Shown piece after piece: positions 9,030 to 17,275 of a DNA stretch of 64,000 nucleotides. The translations under genes and the position numbers were made by a program. The notes under the pieces were generated by a model that saw only the letters and a program-made list of their open reading frames with translations, was not told the DNA's origin and searched no databases. The stretch spans positions 1 to 64,000 of the forward strand of contig NZ_JANJOU010000026.1 in assembly GCF_024594815.1 (NCBI RefSeq). The letters run 5' to 3'. The DNA comes from Roseomonas populi. GTDB lineage: Bacteria > Pseudomonadota > Alphaproteobacteria > Acetobacterales > Acetobacteraceae. How positions within the stretch are numbered: position 1 is the first letter of the stretch; every line of letters starts with the position of its first letter.

Positions 9030-9131
9030 TCAGCGACCGGCCGCTTCCTGGATGAGCCCGGCGACCGCCCGAGGATGGGAGATCAGGACGACATGGCTGG
9101 ACCGGAGCTTCACGGTCCGGGCGCCCATGGC
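9030..9131 (-). pseudogene. C-terminal fragment of an alpha/beta hydrolase
   Basis: Reading the minus strand gives GARTVKLRSSHVVLISHP then RAVAGLIQEAAGR and a stop. This matches the last 34 residues of the intact hydrolase at 42157-42930 (AARTVEVRASHLALISHP...IAGLILDAAAR), including the catalytic His in SSHVVL. Nothing upstream on this strand continues the match, so only the tail survives. Confidence 0.7.
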
Positions 9132-9198
9132 GTCCCATTTTCCCCCGCTGCGAGGCGGGTGGCCGCGACCGTAGACTTACCCGAGGACATGCCACGGC

Positions 9199-9217
9199 TT
9201 GATTGATCGATCAGTCG
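9199..9217. promoter_or_regulatory. Candidate TetR operator before the tetR gene
   Basis: TTGATTGATCGATCAGTCG contains the perfect 10-bp palindrome TGATCGATCA (9204-9213) inside the imperfect longer palindrome GATTGATCGATCAGTC. It lies 20 bases before the TetR start codon and shares the GATCAGTC half with the site at 10137-10150, suggesting autoregulation. Confidence 0.55.
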
Positions 9218-9236
9218 CCATGTAATCTAAGGAGCA

Positions 9237-10016
9237 ATGACGAGCCGAGGCTTTTCGCTCGGCAGCCTAGCCGTTCCTGCCAGGTCCGTCCCTGGGCCGG
9301 CCGAGCTGCCGGGTCATGAGGAGGCAGCGATCAGCACACAGGACGTAATTTTGAATGCAGCCGAGAAGATCTTCGGCGAGCACGGCTTCGACGGCGCCAG
9401 CATGCGCGAGATTGCCCAGTGCGCCGGCGTCGCCCAGGCGCTGCTGCACTACCACTTCCGCAACAAGGAGGCGTTGTACGAGGCTGTCTTCGAGCGCAGG
9501 GCGACCACCATCCGCGGCGTGCGCCGACAGCGCCTCGATGAGCTCTTCTCGAGCGGTCGCGCCGTCGCGATCGAGGAGGTGCTCGAAACCCTCTTCATGT
9601 CGCTGGAGGACCTCCTGGGCGAGCAGCGCGGCAACCTGCGGTACTACGTGCAGATGCTGGCCGAGGTGACCGTCTCGCCCGATGAGCGCTCAAGCAGAAT
9701 TATGAAGCAGTTCTACGATCCGTCCGCGGAGCATTTCATCGCTGCTTTCCGCCGAGTGCTTCCGGACCTTTCCACGGAAGGCGCGGTCTGGGCCTATCTC
9801 TTTGCGATCGGCGCACGGATGCAGGCGCACTCACCGAGCGACCGGGCGGGGCGCCTCGGCGCCGGTTCCGATCCCGGGACAGCTTACCGCCTCCTAGTGC
9901 CGTTCGTGGCAGCCGGGATCCGAACCACCTGCGCGCTTTCCGCCCTGCCTGATAGCCAGACGAGGGCCGCCCCGCCCCGCCCCGCCGGCCGCCGCCAAGT
10001 CCGCTCACCCGGGTAG
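9237..10016 (+). CDS. TetR/AcrR-family transcriptional regulator
   Basis: 259-residue TetR regulator. The helix-turn-helix is at about residues 35-80: ILNAAEKIFGEHGFDGASMREIA, then AGVAQALLHYHFRNKEALYEAV, a textbook TetR DNA-binding domain. The ligand domain follows, with a long unstructured Pro/Arg tail after about 225. The N-terminal 30 residues (PARSVPGPAELPG) are unusual for the family, so the true start could lie downstream, but ATG 9237 has AAGGAG before it (short spacing). Matching palindromes lie before this gene and before the cyclase gene at 10192, so it most likely represses itself and the catabolic operon 10192-18596. The inducer is presumably a pathway substrate or CoA ester. Confidence 0.9.
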   Translation: MTSRGFSLGSLAVPARSVPGPAELPGHEEAAISTQDVILNAAEKIFGEHGFDGASMREIAQCAGVAQALLHYHFRNKEALYEAVFERRATTIRGVRRQRLDELFSSGRAVAIEEVLETLFMSLEDLLGEQRGNLRYYVQMLAEVTVSPDERSSRIMKQFYDPSAEHFIAAFRRVLPDLSTEGAVWAYLFAIGARMQAHSPSDRAGRLGAGSDPGTAYRLLVPFVAAGIRTTCALSALPDSQTRAAPPRPAGRRQVRSPG

Positions 10017-10135
10017 TTCCGGGCGCCTCGGTCCTAACAAATCGTCCTTGGCGGCCATGCGGGCAATCGCCCGCCGGGCCGCGCCGGAAATGAAATAGTC
10101 CAGCTCCCGGGCCTAACCCTCTCACGATTTTCGAG

Positions 10136-10150
10136 TTGACTGATCAGTCA
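10136..10150. promoter_or_regulatory. Candidate TetR operator overlapping the operon -35 box
   Basis: TGACTGATCAGTCA (10137-10150) is a perfect 14-bp palindrome. It overlaps TTGACT (10136-10141), a good -35 element, with ATAGGT 17 bases downstream as a possible -10. A repressor here would block transcription of the operon starting at 10192. Confidence 0.65.
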
Positions 10151-10191
10151 GTCAGCAGATAGGTGTTGGCAAAGACACGGCGGGAGGGAAC

Positions 10192-10974
10192 ATGCGGCGC
10201 TACATCGATATCTCCATGTCGATCGAGAACGGGGTTCCGTCCGATCCGCCGGGCTACGAGTTCAAGGTCGACTATGTCAGCCACGCCGACACGGTTCCGA
10301 TGCTGCAGGGCCGCTACCCAGGCCTACAGGCGGAGGAGCTGATCGGCGGCGAGGCTTTCGCGCTGGAGAGCGTGCACCTTTCGACCCATAACGGCACCCA
10401 TGTGGACGCGCCCTGGCACTACGCCTCCACCATGTCCGACGGCAGGCCTAGCCGGACCATCGACGAGATGCCGCTGGACTGGTTCATGCGCCCGGCCGTC
10501 AGGCTGGATTTCCGCGGGTTCGAGGACGGCTACATCGTCACTCCCAGCGACATCGACCGCGAGCTGGACCGGATCGGCTATACGTTGCGCCCCTACGACA
10601 TCGTCGTCGTGAACACCTCAGCAGGGGCGCGCTTCGGCACGCCTGCATACCCGCAGAGCGGCTGCGGCATCGGTCGTGAAGCGACGCTTCACCTTACCGA
10701 AAAAGGGGTGCGTGTCGTTGGCACCGATGCCTGGAGCTGGGATGCGCCCTTCCGCTACGTGGCCGAGCGGTACGCGCGGGACCGCGACGCCTCCATCATC
10801 TGGGAGGGCCACAAGGCCGGGCGAGAGGCGGAGTACTGCCAGATCGAGAAGTTGCGGCACCTCGACCAGCTTCCGCCCCACGGGTTCCAGATCGCCTGCT
10901 TCCCCGTGAAGATCCACGCTGCCTCGGCTGGCTGGACCCGGGCCGTGGCCATCCTCGATGACGACAACGGTTGA
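10192..10974 (+). CDS. Cyclase-family metal-dependent hydrolase (kynurenine formamidase/isatin hydrolase fold)
   Basis: 260-residue member of the Cyclase family, whose characterised enzymes hydrolyse cyclic or N-formyl amides (isatin hydrolase, bacterial kynurenine formamidase) using Mn or Zn. The signature HNGTHVDAPWHY at residues 66-77 supplies His70, Asp72 and His76 as probable metal ligands, and GTDAWSWDAP around 180 is the usual second motif. Length and order are normal for the family. ATG 10192 follows GGGAGG. First gene of a unit with the C-C hydrolase 11 bases downstream, so it probably opens a ring or cleaves an amide in the same pathway. The exact substrate is not readable. Confidence 0.85.
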   Translation: MRRYIDISMSIENGVPSDPPGYEFKVDYVSHADTVPMLQGRYPGLQAEELIGGEAFALESVHLSTHNGTHVDAPWHYASTMSDGRPSRTIDEMPLDWFMRPAVRLDFRGFEDGYIVTPSDIDRELDRIGYTLRPYDIVVVNTSAGARFGTPAYPQSGCGIGREATLHLTEKGVRVVGTDAWSWDAPFRYVAERYARDRDASIIWEGHKAGREAEYCQIEKLRHLDQLPPHGFQIACFPVKIHAASAGWTRAVAILDDDNG

Positions 10975-10985
10975 GGGCGCAAGCC

Positions 10986-11768
10986 ATGAGCATGACCCAT
11001 ATCGAGCGCGCGGCGACTACCTACGACAGCTACCGCGACCGCTTCCGCACGATCGCGATGACCCGCGAGGACGGCATCCTGGAGATGCGCTTCCACACGG
11101 ATGGCGGCCCCCTGCAATGGAGCCTCCTCGCGCATAATGAGTTCGAAAGCGCCTTCCTGGAGGTGGGACGCGACCGCGGCAACGAGGTGGTCATCATGAC
11201 TGGCACGGGCGACGAGTTCTGCGGCCCTGCCATCAAGCCGGGCAGCCATCCCAACCGAAACACGATGACGCCGGAGACCTACGACCCGATCTTCTGGGAG
11301 AGCAAGCAGCTTCTGCCGCACCTGCTCTCGATCGAGGTGCCGGTCATCGCGGCGATCAACGGGCCGGCCGTGCGCCACGCCGAGATCCCGCTCCTCTCGG
11401 ACGTGGTGCTGGCCGCGGACGACACCTACTTCCAGGATACGGCGCATTTCCCGGGCGGCATGGTCCCCGGCGACGGGATGCACATCGTCATGCCGCTGCT
11501 GATGGGCGCCAACCGCGGCCGCTACTTCCTCCTGACCGGCCAGAAGATCGACGCACCGGAAGCCCAGCGCATCGGCCTCGTTAACGAGGTGATGCCGCGC
11601 GCGGCGCTGCTGGACCGCGCGCGCGAGCTGGCGCGCGAGTTCCTCAAGCAGCCGCGGATCGTCCGCCGCTACACCCGCACAGTGATGACGGAGGACCTGA
11701 AGGGCCGAATGCACGGCCTTCTGGCCTACGGCCTTGCCCTTGAGGGCATGGCGCGGATGAAGTCGTAG
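10986..11768 (+). CDS. 6-oxocamphor hydrolase-like C-C bond hydrolase (crotonase superfamily)
   Basis: 260 residues. The crotonase fold is clear, but the best match I recall is 6-oxocamphor hydrolase of Rhodococcus, which cleaves a cyclic beta-diketone by a retro-Claisen reaction, not a CoA hydratase. The residues described for that enzyme (His45, His122, His145, Asp154) align here with His50 (LQWSLLAH), His131 (AVRHAEIPLLSD), His154 (AHFPGG) and Asp163 (MVPGDGMH). SIEVPVIAAINGP and GRYFLLTGQ are shared too. The ATG at 10986 (MSMTHIE) is chosen over the earlier in-frame GTG/TTG type start. Predicted role: opening of a cyclic 1,3-diketone made by the oxidase encoded downstream. Alignment is from memory and should be confirmed. 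Confidence 0.8.
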   Translation: MSMTHIERAATTYDSYRDRFRTIAMTREDGILEMRFHTDGGPLQWSLLAHNEFESAFLEVGRDRGNEVVIMTGTGDEFCGPAIKPGSHPNRNTMTPETYDPIFWESKQLLPHLLSIEVPVIAAINGPAVRHAEIPLLSDVVLAADDTYFQDTAHFPGGMVPGDGMHIVMPLLMGANRGRYFLLTGQKIDAPEAQRIGLVNEVMPRAALLDRARELAREFLKQPRIVRRYTRTVMTEDLKGRMHGLLAYGLALEGMARMKS

Positions 11769-11778
11769 AGGCGGTGCC

Positions 11779-12768
11779 GTGATCCTCACCCGCCGCATGG
11801 CCCTCGCGGGCGCCGCCGGCCTGGCAGGTGGCCTTGCGCCCCGCGCCGGGTCGGCGGAGGAGATGGCGGGGTTCCCCTCCCGCACCGCCTTCATCGTCGT
11901 ACCTTTTCCGCCCGGCGGCGGGACCGACGTGTTCGGACGCCTCCTTGCCATGCACTTCGGCGCGGCGTGGCGGCAGAACGTGGTGGTGGAAAACCGTAGC
12001 GGCGCCGGCGGCCGTATCGGCACGCAGGCAGTCCAGCGCGCGCCGGCGGATGGTCACACCCTCCTCATTGGGACGACAGGGACGCTGCTGGCCATGGCCG
12101 GTCCTGGCGGTGACCGTCCCTTCGTGTCCCGGGACGAGCTCACGCCGATCACGCTCATCACAGCGCCGGGCTACGTCGTCACGGTCGCACCTTCCCTCGG
12201 GGTGCGCACGGTGGCGGAGCTGATCTCCGAAGGGCGGCGCCGTCCCGGCGGCCTTGCTTTCGGCAGTTCCGGCGCGGGGGCGGTAAGCCATCTCGCGGGC
12301 GAGCTCTTCGCCGCCATGGCCGGCATCCAGACGCTGCACGTGCCTTATCGCGGCACCGGCCCGGCGGTGGCGGACCTGCAGGGTGGGCGGATCCAGGTGA
12401 TGTTCGCACCGCCGCAGACGGTGGCGGGCCCGGTGGCCGCAGGGCAGCTTCGCAACATCGCCATCACGTCGGAGCGGCGTTCCGCGCTGACACCGGACCT
12501 GCCAACGGTGGCCGAGTCCGGCCTGCCGGGCTACGCCGCCGTGGGATGGTTCGGGCTTTTCGGCCCGCGCGGCATGCCTGGCGCCGTCGCCTCCCGCATC
12601 CACAGGGACGCGGCCCGCGCGCTGGAGCGGCCGGAGAACCGGGAGCGCCTGGCGGCACTCGGTGCGGAGCCCGAGCCAATGGAACCGGACGCCTTCGCCA
12701 GCCACGTGGACGGCGATATCGCGCGCTGGCAGCGCCTTGTCCGGGAGCGCCGGATCCAACTCGAGTGA
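11779..12768 (+). CDS. Bug/TctC-family periplasmic solute receptor
   Basis: 329-residue tripartite-tricarboxylate-type receptor, exported by an N-terminal signal (TRRMALAGAAGLAGGLAPRAG, twin-Arg-like) and folding as a two-lobe binding protein. Family landmarks: VPFPPGGGTDVFGR near residue 41, VVENRSGAGGRIGTQ near 75, HVPYRGTGPAV near 190, LPTVAESGLPGY near 240. Starts at GTG 11779, 10 bases after the upstream stop. Binds an organic acid or amide; ligand unknown. One of three tandem receptors in this operon, none with a TctA/TctB partner here. Confidence 0.9.
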   Translation: MILTRRMALAGAAGLAGGLAPRAGSAEEMAGFPSRTAFIVVPFPPGGGTDVFGRLLAMHFGAAWRQNVVVENRSGAGGRIGTQAVQRAPADGHTLLIGTTGTLLAMAGPGGDRPFVSRDELTPITLITAPGYVVTVAPSLGVRTVAELISEGRRRPGGLAFGSSGAGAVSHLAGELFAAMAGIQTLHVPYRGTGPAVADLQGGRIQVMFAPPQTVAGPVAAGQLRNIAITSERRSALTPDLPTVAESGLPGYAAVGWFGLFGPRGMPGAVASRIHRDAARALERPENRERLAALGAEPEPMEPDAFASHVDGDIARWQRLVRERRIQLE

Positions 12769-12864
12769 ACCGCTGCCGGCCGTTCGTCGGCAGGCGCTGC
12801 AGCAACCTACCCGCGAATGGCCGGCACGCACCGGCCCGGGGCCATGCAGGGAGGATTCAGGATT

Positions 12865-13854
12865 ATGTCCGCGATGATGTCCGCGCCAATGGCTCCGACC
12901 CGCCGAGCGCTCCTGGGCGCCGCAAGCCACGCTCTCGCGGCGCCTGCAATGGCGCAGGGTGGCTGGCGACCCCGCCGGCCGGTCCGGATCATCGTCCCCT
13001 TCGCGCCGGGCGGCTCGACGGACATCGTGGCGCGGCAGCTCGCAGGGCGCGTGGGCAATGCACTCGGCCAGCCCCTCGTCGTGGAGAACAGGCCGGGCGG
13101 CAACGGCATCATCGGCACCCAGGCGCTGCTAGCAGCCCCCCCGGACGGCCATGCCCTCATCATGGGCACAGCCGATACCCACACCATCCCGGCCATCGCC
13201 AACCCGCGCCTGCCCTATGACCTCGCCGCCTTCGTCCCGGTTACCGCTGTTGCCGGCACGGTCGCCGCGCTGGTGACCCGGATGGGGCTCGGCGCGACGG
13301 ATGTCGCCAGGCTGGCCGCACTGGCCCGCCGGGCATCCCCAACGCTCACCTACGCCTCCTACGGCATCGGCAGCGTCTCCCATGTTGCGGGCGAGATGTT
13401 CGGGGCGGCGATCGGGGCGGAGATGACCCATGTCCCCTATCAGGGCTCGGGTCCCGCGGTGATCGCGCTGACGGCGGATCAGGTGGACCTGGCGCTGCTG
13501 CCGATGGCGGCGGTGCATCCGCAGCGCGAGCGGCTGCGGGTCCTCGCCGTCGCCTCGGCGGAGCGCTTCGGCATGACGCCCGGGCTGCCGACCCTGACGG
13601 AGTCCGGGGTGCCCGTGGTGGCGGTGGGCTGGATCGGCCTCCTTGCCGCGCCGCGCACGCCGCGCGAGGTGGCCGACAGCCTGCACGCGGCGATGCACGA
13701 GGCCCTGAGTGCGGAGGACGTGGGGCATAGGCTCAGCACCTCCGGCTTCAGTCCCATGGACTACGGCCCCGACCGGTTTGCCGGGTTCCTGCGCGCGGAG
13801 ACGGAGCGCCTGACACCGGCCGTGCGGGCCGCCGGCATCACGGCCGACGGCTGA
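12865..13854 (+). CDS. Bug/TctC-family periplasmic solute receptor
   Basis: 329 residues from ATG 12865, preceded by GGGAGG; the longer frame from 12817 lacks a ribosome site and would mask the signal peptide. The N-terminus TRRALLGAASHALAAPAMAQ is a Tat/Sec-type signal. Landmarks are VPFAPGGSTDIVARQ, VVENRPGGNGIIGTQ, HVPYQGSGPAV and LPTLTESGVPVV. It is visibly a tandem duplicate of the next gene: GGWRPRRPVRIIVPF and the ADTHT block are shared almost word for word. Ligand likely the same small acid or a close relative. Confidence 0.9.
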   Translation: MSAMMSAPMAPTRRALLGAASHALAAPAMAQGGWRPRRPVRIIVPFAPGGSTDIVARQLAGRVGNALGQPLVVENRPGGNGIIGTQALLAAPPDGHALIMGTADTHTIPAIANPRLPYDLAAFVPVTAVAGTVAALVTRMGLGATDVARLAALARRASPTLTYASYGIGSVSHVAGEMFGAAIGAEMTHVPYQGSGPAVIALTADQVDLALLPMAAVHPQRERLRVLAVASAERFGMTPGLPTLTESGVPVVAVGWIGLLAAPRTPREVADSLHAAMHEALSAEDVGHRLSTSGFSPMDYGPDRFAGFLRAETERLTPAVRAAGITADG

Positions 13855-13898
13855 CCCTTTTCGGAACGACACCAACAACAAGGACATCGAGGAACGTC

Positions 13899-14888
13899 AT
13901 GACCGGAATGCCATACGCCAGCCGCGGCCCGGTGCGCCGCGCCCTCCTCGGCGCCGCCGCGCTCGCCCTTGCGGCCCCCGCCCTGGCGCAGGGATCCTGG
14001 CGACCCCGACGGCCGGTTCGGATCATCGTGCCGTTCTCGCCCGGTGGCGCCACCGACATCCTGGCGCGGCAGATCGCCCAGAAGGTGGGGAACGGGCTCG
14101 GCCAGCCGTTCATCGTCGAGAACCGGCCCGGCGGCAACGGCGTGGTGGGCACGCAGGTGCTACTGACCTCGCCGCCCGACGGCCACAACCTCATCATGGC
14201 CTCCGCCGATACGCACACCGTGCTGCCGTTCGCCAACCCGCGCGTGCCCTATGACGTGTCGACCTTCGTCCCGGTGAACGGCGCCGCCTATACCGTGTTC
14301 GGCCTCGTCGCGCGGTCGGGCCTGCCGGCGGCCGATGTCGGCGAGGTGGTCGCGCTGGCAAAGCGGGCCTCGCCGCCGCTTACCTACGCCTCCTACGGAA
14401 TAGCTTCCACCTCCCACGTGGCGGGAGAGATGTTCAAGATGCTGGCCGGGGTGGACATGACGCATGTCCCCTACCAGGGCTCGGGTCCCGCCACGATGGC
14501 CGTCGCCGCCGGTGAGGTGGATGTCGGCCTGGTTCCGATCGCCATCGCCCACCCGCAGCGCGACCGGTTGCGGCTGCTCGGCGTCGCGACCGGGGAGCGC
14601 TTCGCCATGGTGCCGGATCTGCCGACGCTGGCCGAGCAGGGCGTGCGGCTCGTGGCGGATGCCTGGATCGGCCTGCTGGCTGCCCCGGGCACCCCGCGGG
14701 AGATCGCCGAAACCATCAACGCCGCCGTTTCCGAGGTGCTGGGCACGCCCGAGATGCGGGCCTCGCTCCAGGCCACGGGCTTCAGCGTCATGTCGCTCGG
14801 GCCGGACCGTTTCGCTGCCTTCCTGGCGGAGGAGTCCGGGCGCTGGGGCAGCGCCGTCCGCGCCGCGCACATCTCCATCGCGGGCTAG
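13899..14888 (+). CDS. Bug/TctC-family periplasmic solute receptor (tandem paralogue)
   Basis: 329 residues, same length as the preceding receptor. Signal peptide VRRALLGAAALALAAPALAQ, then SWRPRRPVRIIVPFSPGG, VENRPGGNGVVGTQ, ASADTHTV, HVPYQGSGPAT and LPTLAEQGVRLV. The close likeness to 12865-13854 throughout indicates recent duplication, with divergence around the middle lobe (VNGAAYTVFGLVARSG), which may alter affinity. It ends six bases before the molybdenum hydroxylase large subunit, so receptor and oxidase genes are transcribed together, implying that the imported compound is the oxidase substrate. Confidence 0.9.
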   Translation: MTGMPYASRGPVRRALLGAAALALAAPALAQGSWRPRRPVRIIVPFSPGGATDILARQIAQKVGNGLGQPFIVENRPGGNGVVGTQVLLTSPPDGHNLIMASADTHTVLPFANPRVPYDVSTFVPVNGAAYTVFGLVARSGLPAADVGEVVALAKRASPPLTYASYGIASTSHVAGEMFKMLAGVDMTHVPYQGSGPATMAVAAGEVDVGLVPIAIAHPQRDRLRLLGVATGERFAMVPDLPTLAEQGVRLVADAWIGLLAAPGTPREIAETINAAVSEVLGTPEMRASLQATGFSVMSLGPDRFAAFLAEESGRWGSAVRAAHISIAG

Positions 14889-14893
14889 CGCGG

Positions 14894-17275
14894 ATGGACA
14901 CCGACAGGGAGGCGGCGGGGGGCTGGGTCGGACGCTCCGTCCCCCGGCTCGATGGCGGGCGCTTCGTCGCGGGGGAGGTGCGCTACGCCGCCGATCTCAT
15001 TCCTCCTGATGCGCTCCATGTCGCGCTCGTCCGCTCGCCCCATGCCCGCGCGCGCATCCTCGCGGTGGAAGCGAAGGAGGCGCGCGGCATGGAGGGCGTG
15101 GTGGCGGTGGTGGACGGCGTCCAGGCGGAGTCGCTCGCTGCGCCGATGCCGATGGTCCTTCCCTTCCCCGGCCCGGGGGCGGGGCGCCCGATCCTCGGGC
15201 GGGCGCTCGCTGCCGGCCTCGTCAGCTTCGCCGGCCAGCCTGTGGCTGCCGTAGTGGCCGAGAGCCCGCATGCGGCCGATGCGGCGGCCCGGCGCGTCAT
15301 CGTGCGCTACGAAGCGCTGGAGACCGTGCAGGACACCGAGGCCGCCCTCGCCGAGGGGGCGCCGGTCGTGCACGAGGGCTGGACGTCGAACCTGGTCGCC
15401 ACGGACCATGTGCGGGCGGGCGAGACCGCGGCGGTGCTGCGCGGGGCGCCACATGTCGTGCGCGGGGAGCTGCACCTCCGTCCCTCCACCGCGGCGCCCA
15501 TGGAGCCCCTCTGCTATATCGGCGACTGGGAATCCCGCACCGGGCGCCTGACGCTGACCGGCACCTTCCAGAACCCGCATGCGAGCCGCTGGCTGGTTGC
15601 GACGGCCCTCGGGCTCCGGGAATCCGATCTGCGCGTGGTCGCGCCGGCCATGGGCGGCACCTTCGGTTACAAGATGTCCGGGCACACGGAGGAGGCGCTG
15701 GTGGGCCTTCTCTCGCGCCTGCTCGGCCGTCCCGTTGCCTATGTCGAGAGCCGGCGCGACTGCTTCCTCGGCCATTGCCGCGAGCAGCACCACCGCTTCG
15801 AGATCGGGGCCGACGAGGAGGGCCGGATTCTCGCATTCCGCGACACCTTTGTCGCCGATGTCGGCACGATAGGGCCCGGGAACGGCTGGACCATGCCGCT
15901 CGTCGCCGCGACGGTTTTCCCCACTCTCTACGACGTCCCGAATGTCGAGGTCTCCTGCACCCTCGTTGCCACGAACAAGGCGCCATGGCAGCCGGTGCGC
16001 GGCTACGGCAAGGAGGTCGCCAACCTTGTCATGGAGCGCGCGGTGGACATGCTGGCAGCCCAGCTTCACCTTGATCCCGCCGAGCTGCGAGCGCGCAACC
16101 TTCTGCGCCGCGCGGACCTGCCACGCCGCCTGCCCTCCGGCCTCAACCTCGACAGCGGCGATTATCCGGAGGCGCTGACGAGGCTGAAGACGCTGTTCGG
16201 CTACGATGCCTGGCGTGCGCGCCAGGCGGCGGCGGCCGATGGCCGGCGCATCGGCATCGGCATCGGCTGCGAGCTGACGCCGGAGGGCGGCGCACGCCCA
16301 GGGGCTTTCCCGAGCGGGTTCGAGACGGCGAGCATCCGCATGTCGCCCACCGGCGACGTGCAGGTCGCGGTGGGCGTCACATCCCCGGGCAGCGGTAACG
16401 AGACCGGGATCGCGCAGCTCGTCGGCGAGGTGCTGGGCCTGACGCCTGCGGCAATCCGGGTGGTGCAGGGCGACACCGACGCCGTGCCGGTCGGCACCGG
16501 CAATGCCAGCAGCCGCGCCATCCTCTACGGTGGCGCCGCGGCACATCTCGCGGCAGTGGATCTCCGCGCCAAGCTCGCGGCCTGTGCGGCGAACCTGCTG
16601 CAGACGCCGGCCGGTGAGATCACCTTCGCGGAGGGGAGGGCATGCGCGCCGGGCGGTGCCAGCGTCACCCTTGCGGCGCTGGCGCTCGGGGCACACACCC
16701 ATCCCTTCACCGTGGCCGATGGCGTGGAACTGCCGCTGGAGGCCACCCGGTCCTACCGCGCGCGGAACATCCGCGTGACGCCCGACGCGAACGGGCGCAT
16801 CGCGACCTACTCCTCCTTTCCCTATTCCATGCATGCCGTGGCGGTCGAGCTGGACCGCGGCACGGGGCGGGTGACGGTGCTGGACGTCGCGGCGGTGCAC
16901 GACTGCGGCGTGATGATCAACCCGGCCCTCGTTACGGGGCAGCTCAAGGGCGCGATCGTCATGGGCCTGGGCGCCGCGCTCTGGGAGGAGCTGACGCAGG
17001 ACGGGGAGGGCCGGCTGGTGAGCGACCGGTTCAAGACCTACCTCCTGCCGCGCGCGACGGACCTGCCGACCATCCGCGTCGACCACATGGCGACACCGAG
17101 CCCGTTCCACCCGCTTGGGATGAAAGGCGCGGGGGAGTCCGGCCTGGGCGGCGCGCTGGCGGCCGCGACCAACGCGGTCGCCGATGCGCTCGGCGCCCTG
17201 TCACCGGGCCTGACCACCGTGCCGGCGACGCCGCCCCGGTTGATGGCGCTCCTTGCCAGGGGAGCTGCGCGGTGA
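14894..17275 (+). CDS. Molybdenum hydroxylase large (molybdopterin-binding) subunit, xanthine dehydrogenase family
   Basis: 793-residue catalytic subunit of an xanthine-dehydrogenase-type (CoxL-like) enzyme, which hydroxylates C-H bonds using water and the Mo-cytosine-dinucleotide cofactor. Order of motifs: VGRSVPRLDGGRFVAGEVRYAAD at the N-terminus, MGGTFGYKMSGHTEEA (Mo-pterin loop) near 255, PWQPVRGYGKE near 365, GSGNETGIAQLVGEVLG near 500, and the C-terminal KGAGESGLGG near 740 that carries the catalytic Glu. PVRGYGKE replaces the more usual GAYRGAGRPE, so it is not a CO dehydrogenase (no VAYRCSFR loop). Subunits FAD and Fe-S follow with overlapping starts. Substrate is probably a ring compound degraded by the upstream hydrolases. 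Confidence 0.93.
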   Translation: MDTDREAAGGWVGRSVPRLDGGRFVAGEVRYAADLIPPDALHVALVRSPHARARILAVEAKEARGMEGVVAVVDGVQAESLAAPMPMVLPFPGPGAGRPILGRALAAGLVSFAGQPVAAVVAESPHAADAAARRVIVRYEALETVQDTEAALAEGAPVVHEGWTSNLVATDHVRAGETAAVLRGAPHVVRGELHLRPSTAAPMEPLCYIGDWESRTGRLTLTGTFQNPHASRWLVATALGLRESDLRVVAPAMGGTFGYKMSGHTEEALVGLLSRLLGRPVAYVESRRDCFLGHCREQHHRFEIGADEEGRILAFRDTFVADVGTIGPGNGWTMPLVAATVFPTLYDVPNVEVSCTLVATNKAPWQPVRGYGKEVANLVMERAVDMLAAQLHLDPAELRARNLLRRADLPRRLPSGLNLDSGDYPEALTRLKTLFGYDAWRARQAAAADGRRIGIGIGCELTPEGGARPGAFPSGFETASIRMSPTGDVQVAVGVTSPGSGNETGIAQLVGEVLGLTPAAIRVVQGDTDAVPVGTGNASSRAILYGGAAAHLAAVDLRAKLAACAANLLQTPAGEITFAEGRACAPGGASVTLAALALGAHTHPFTVADGVELPLEATRSYRARNIRVTPDANGRIATYSSFPYSMHAVAVELDRGTGRVTVLDVAAVHDCGVMINPALVTGQLKGAIVMGLGAALWEELTQDGEGRLVSDRFKTYLLPRATDLPTIRVDHMATPSPFHPLGMKGAGESGLGGALAAATNAVADALGALSPGLTTVPATPPRLMALLARGAAR

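Noticed and set aside
14885-17110. Long open frame of 741 codons on the minus strand
   Set aside because: Lies fully antisense to the Mo hydroxylase large subunit; Arg/His/Gly-rich composition without family motifs, typical of GC-rich shadow frames.
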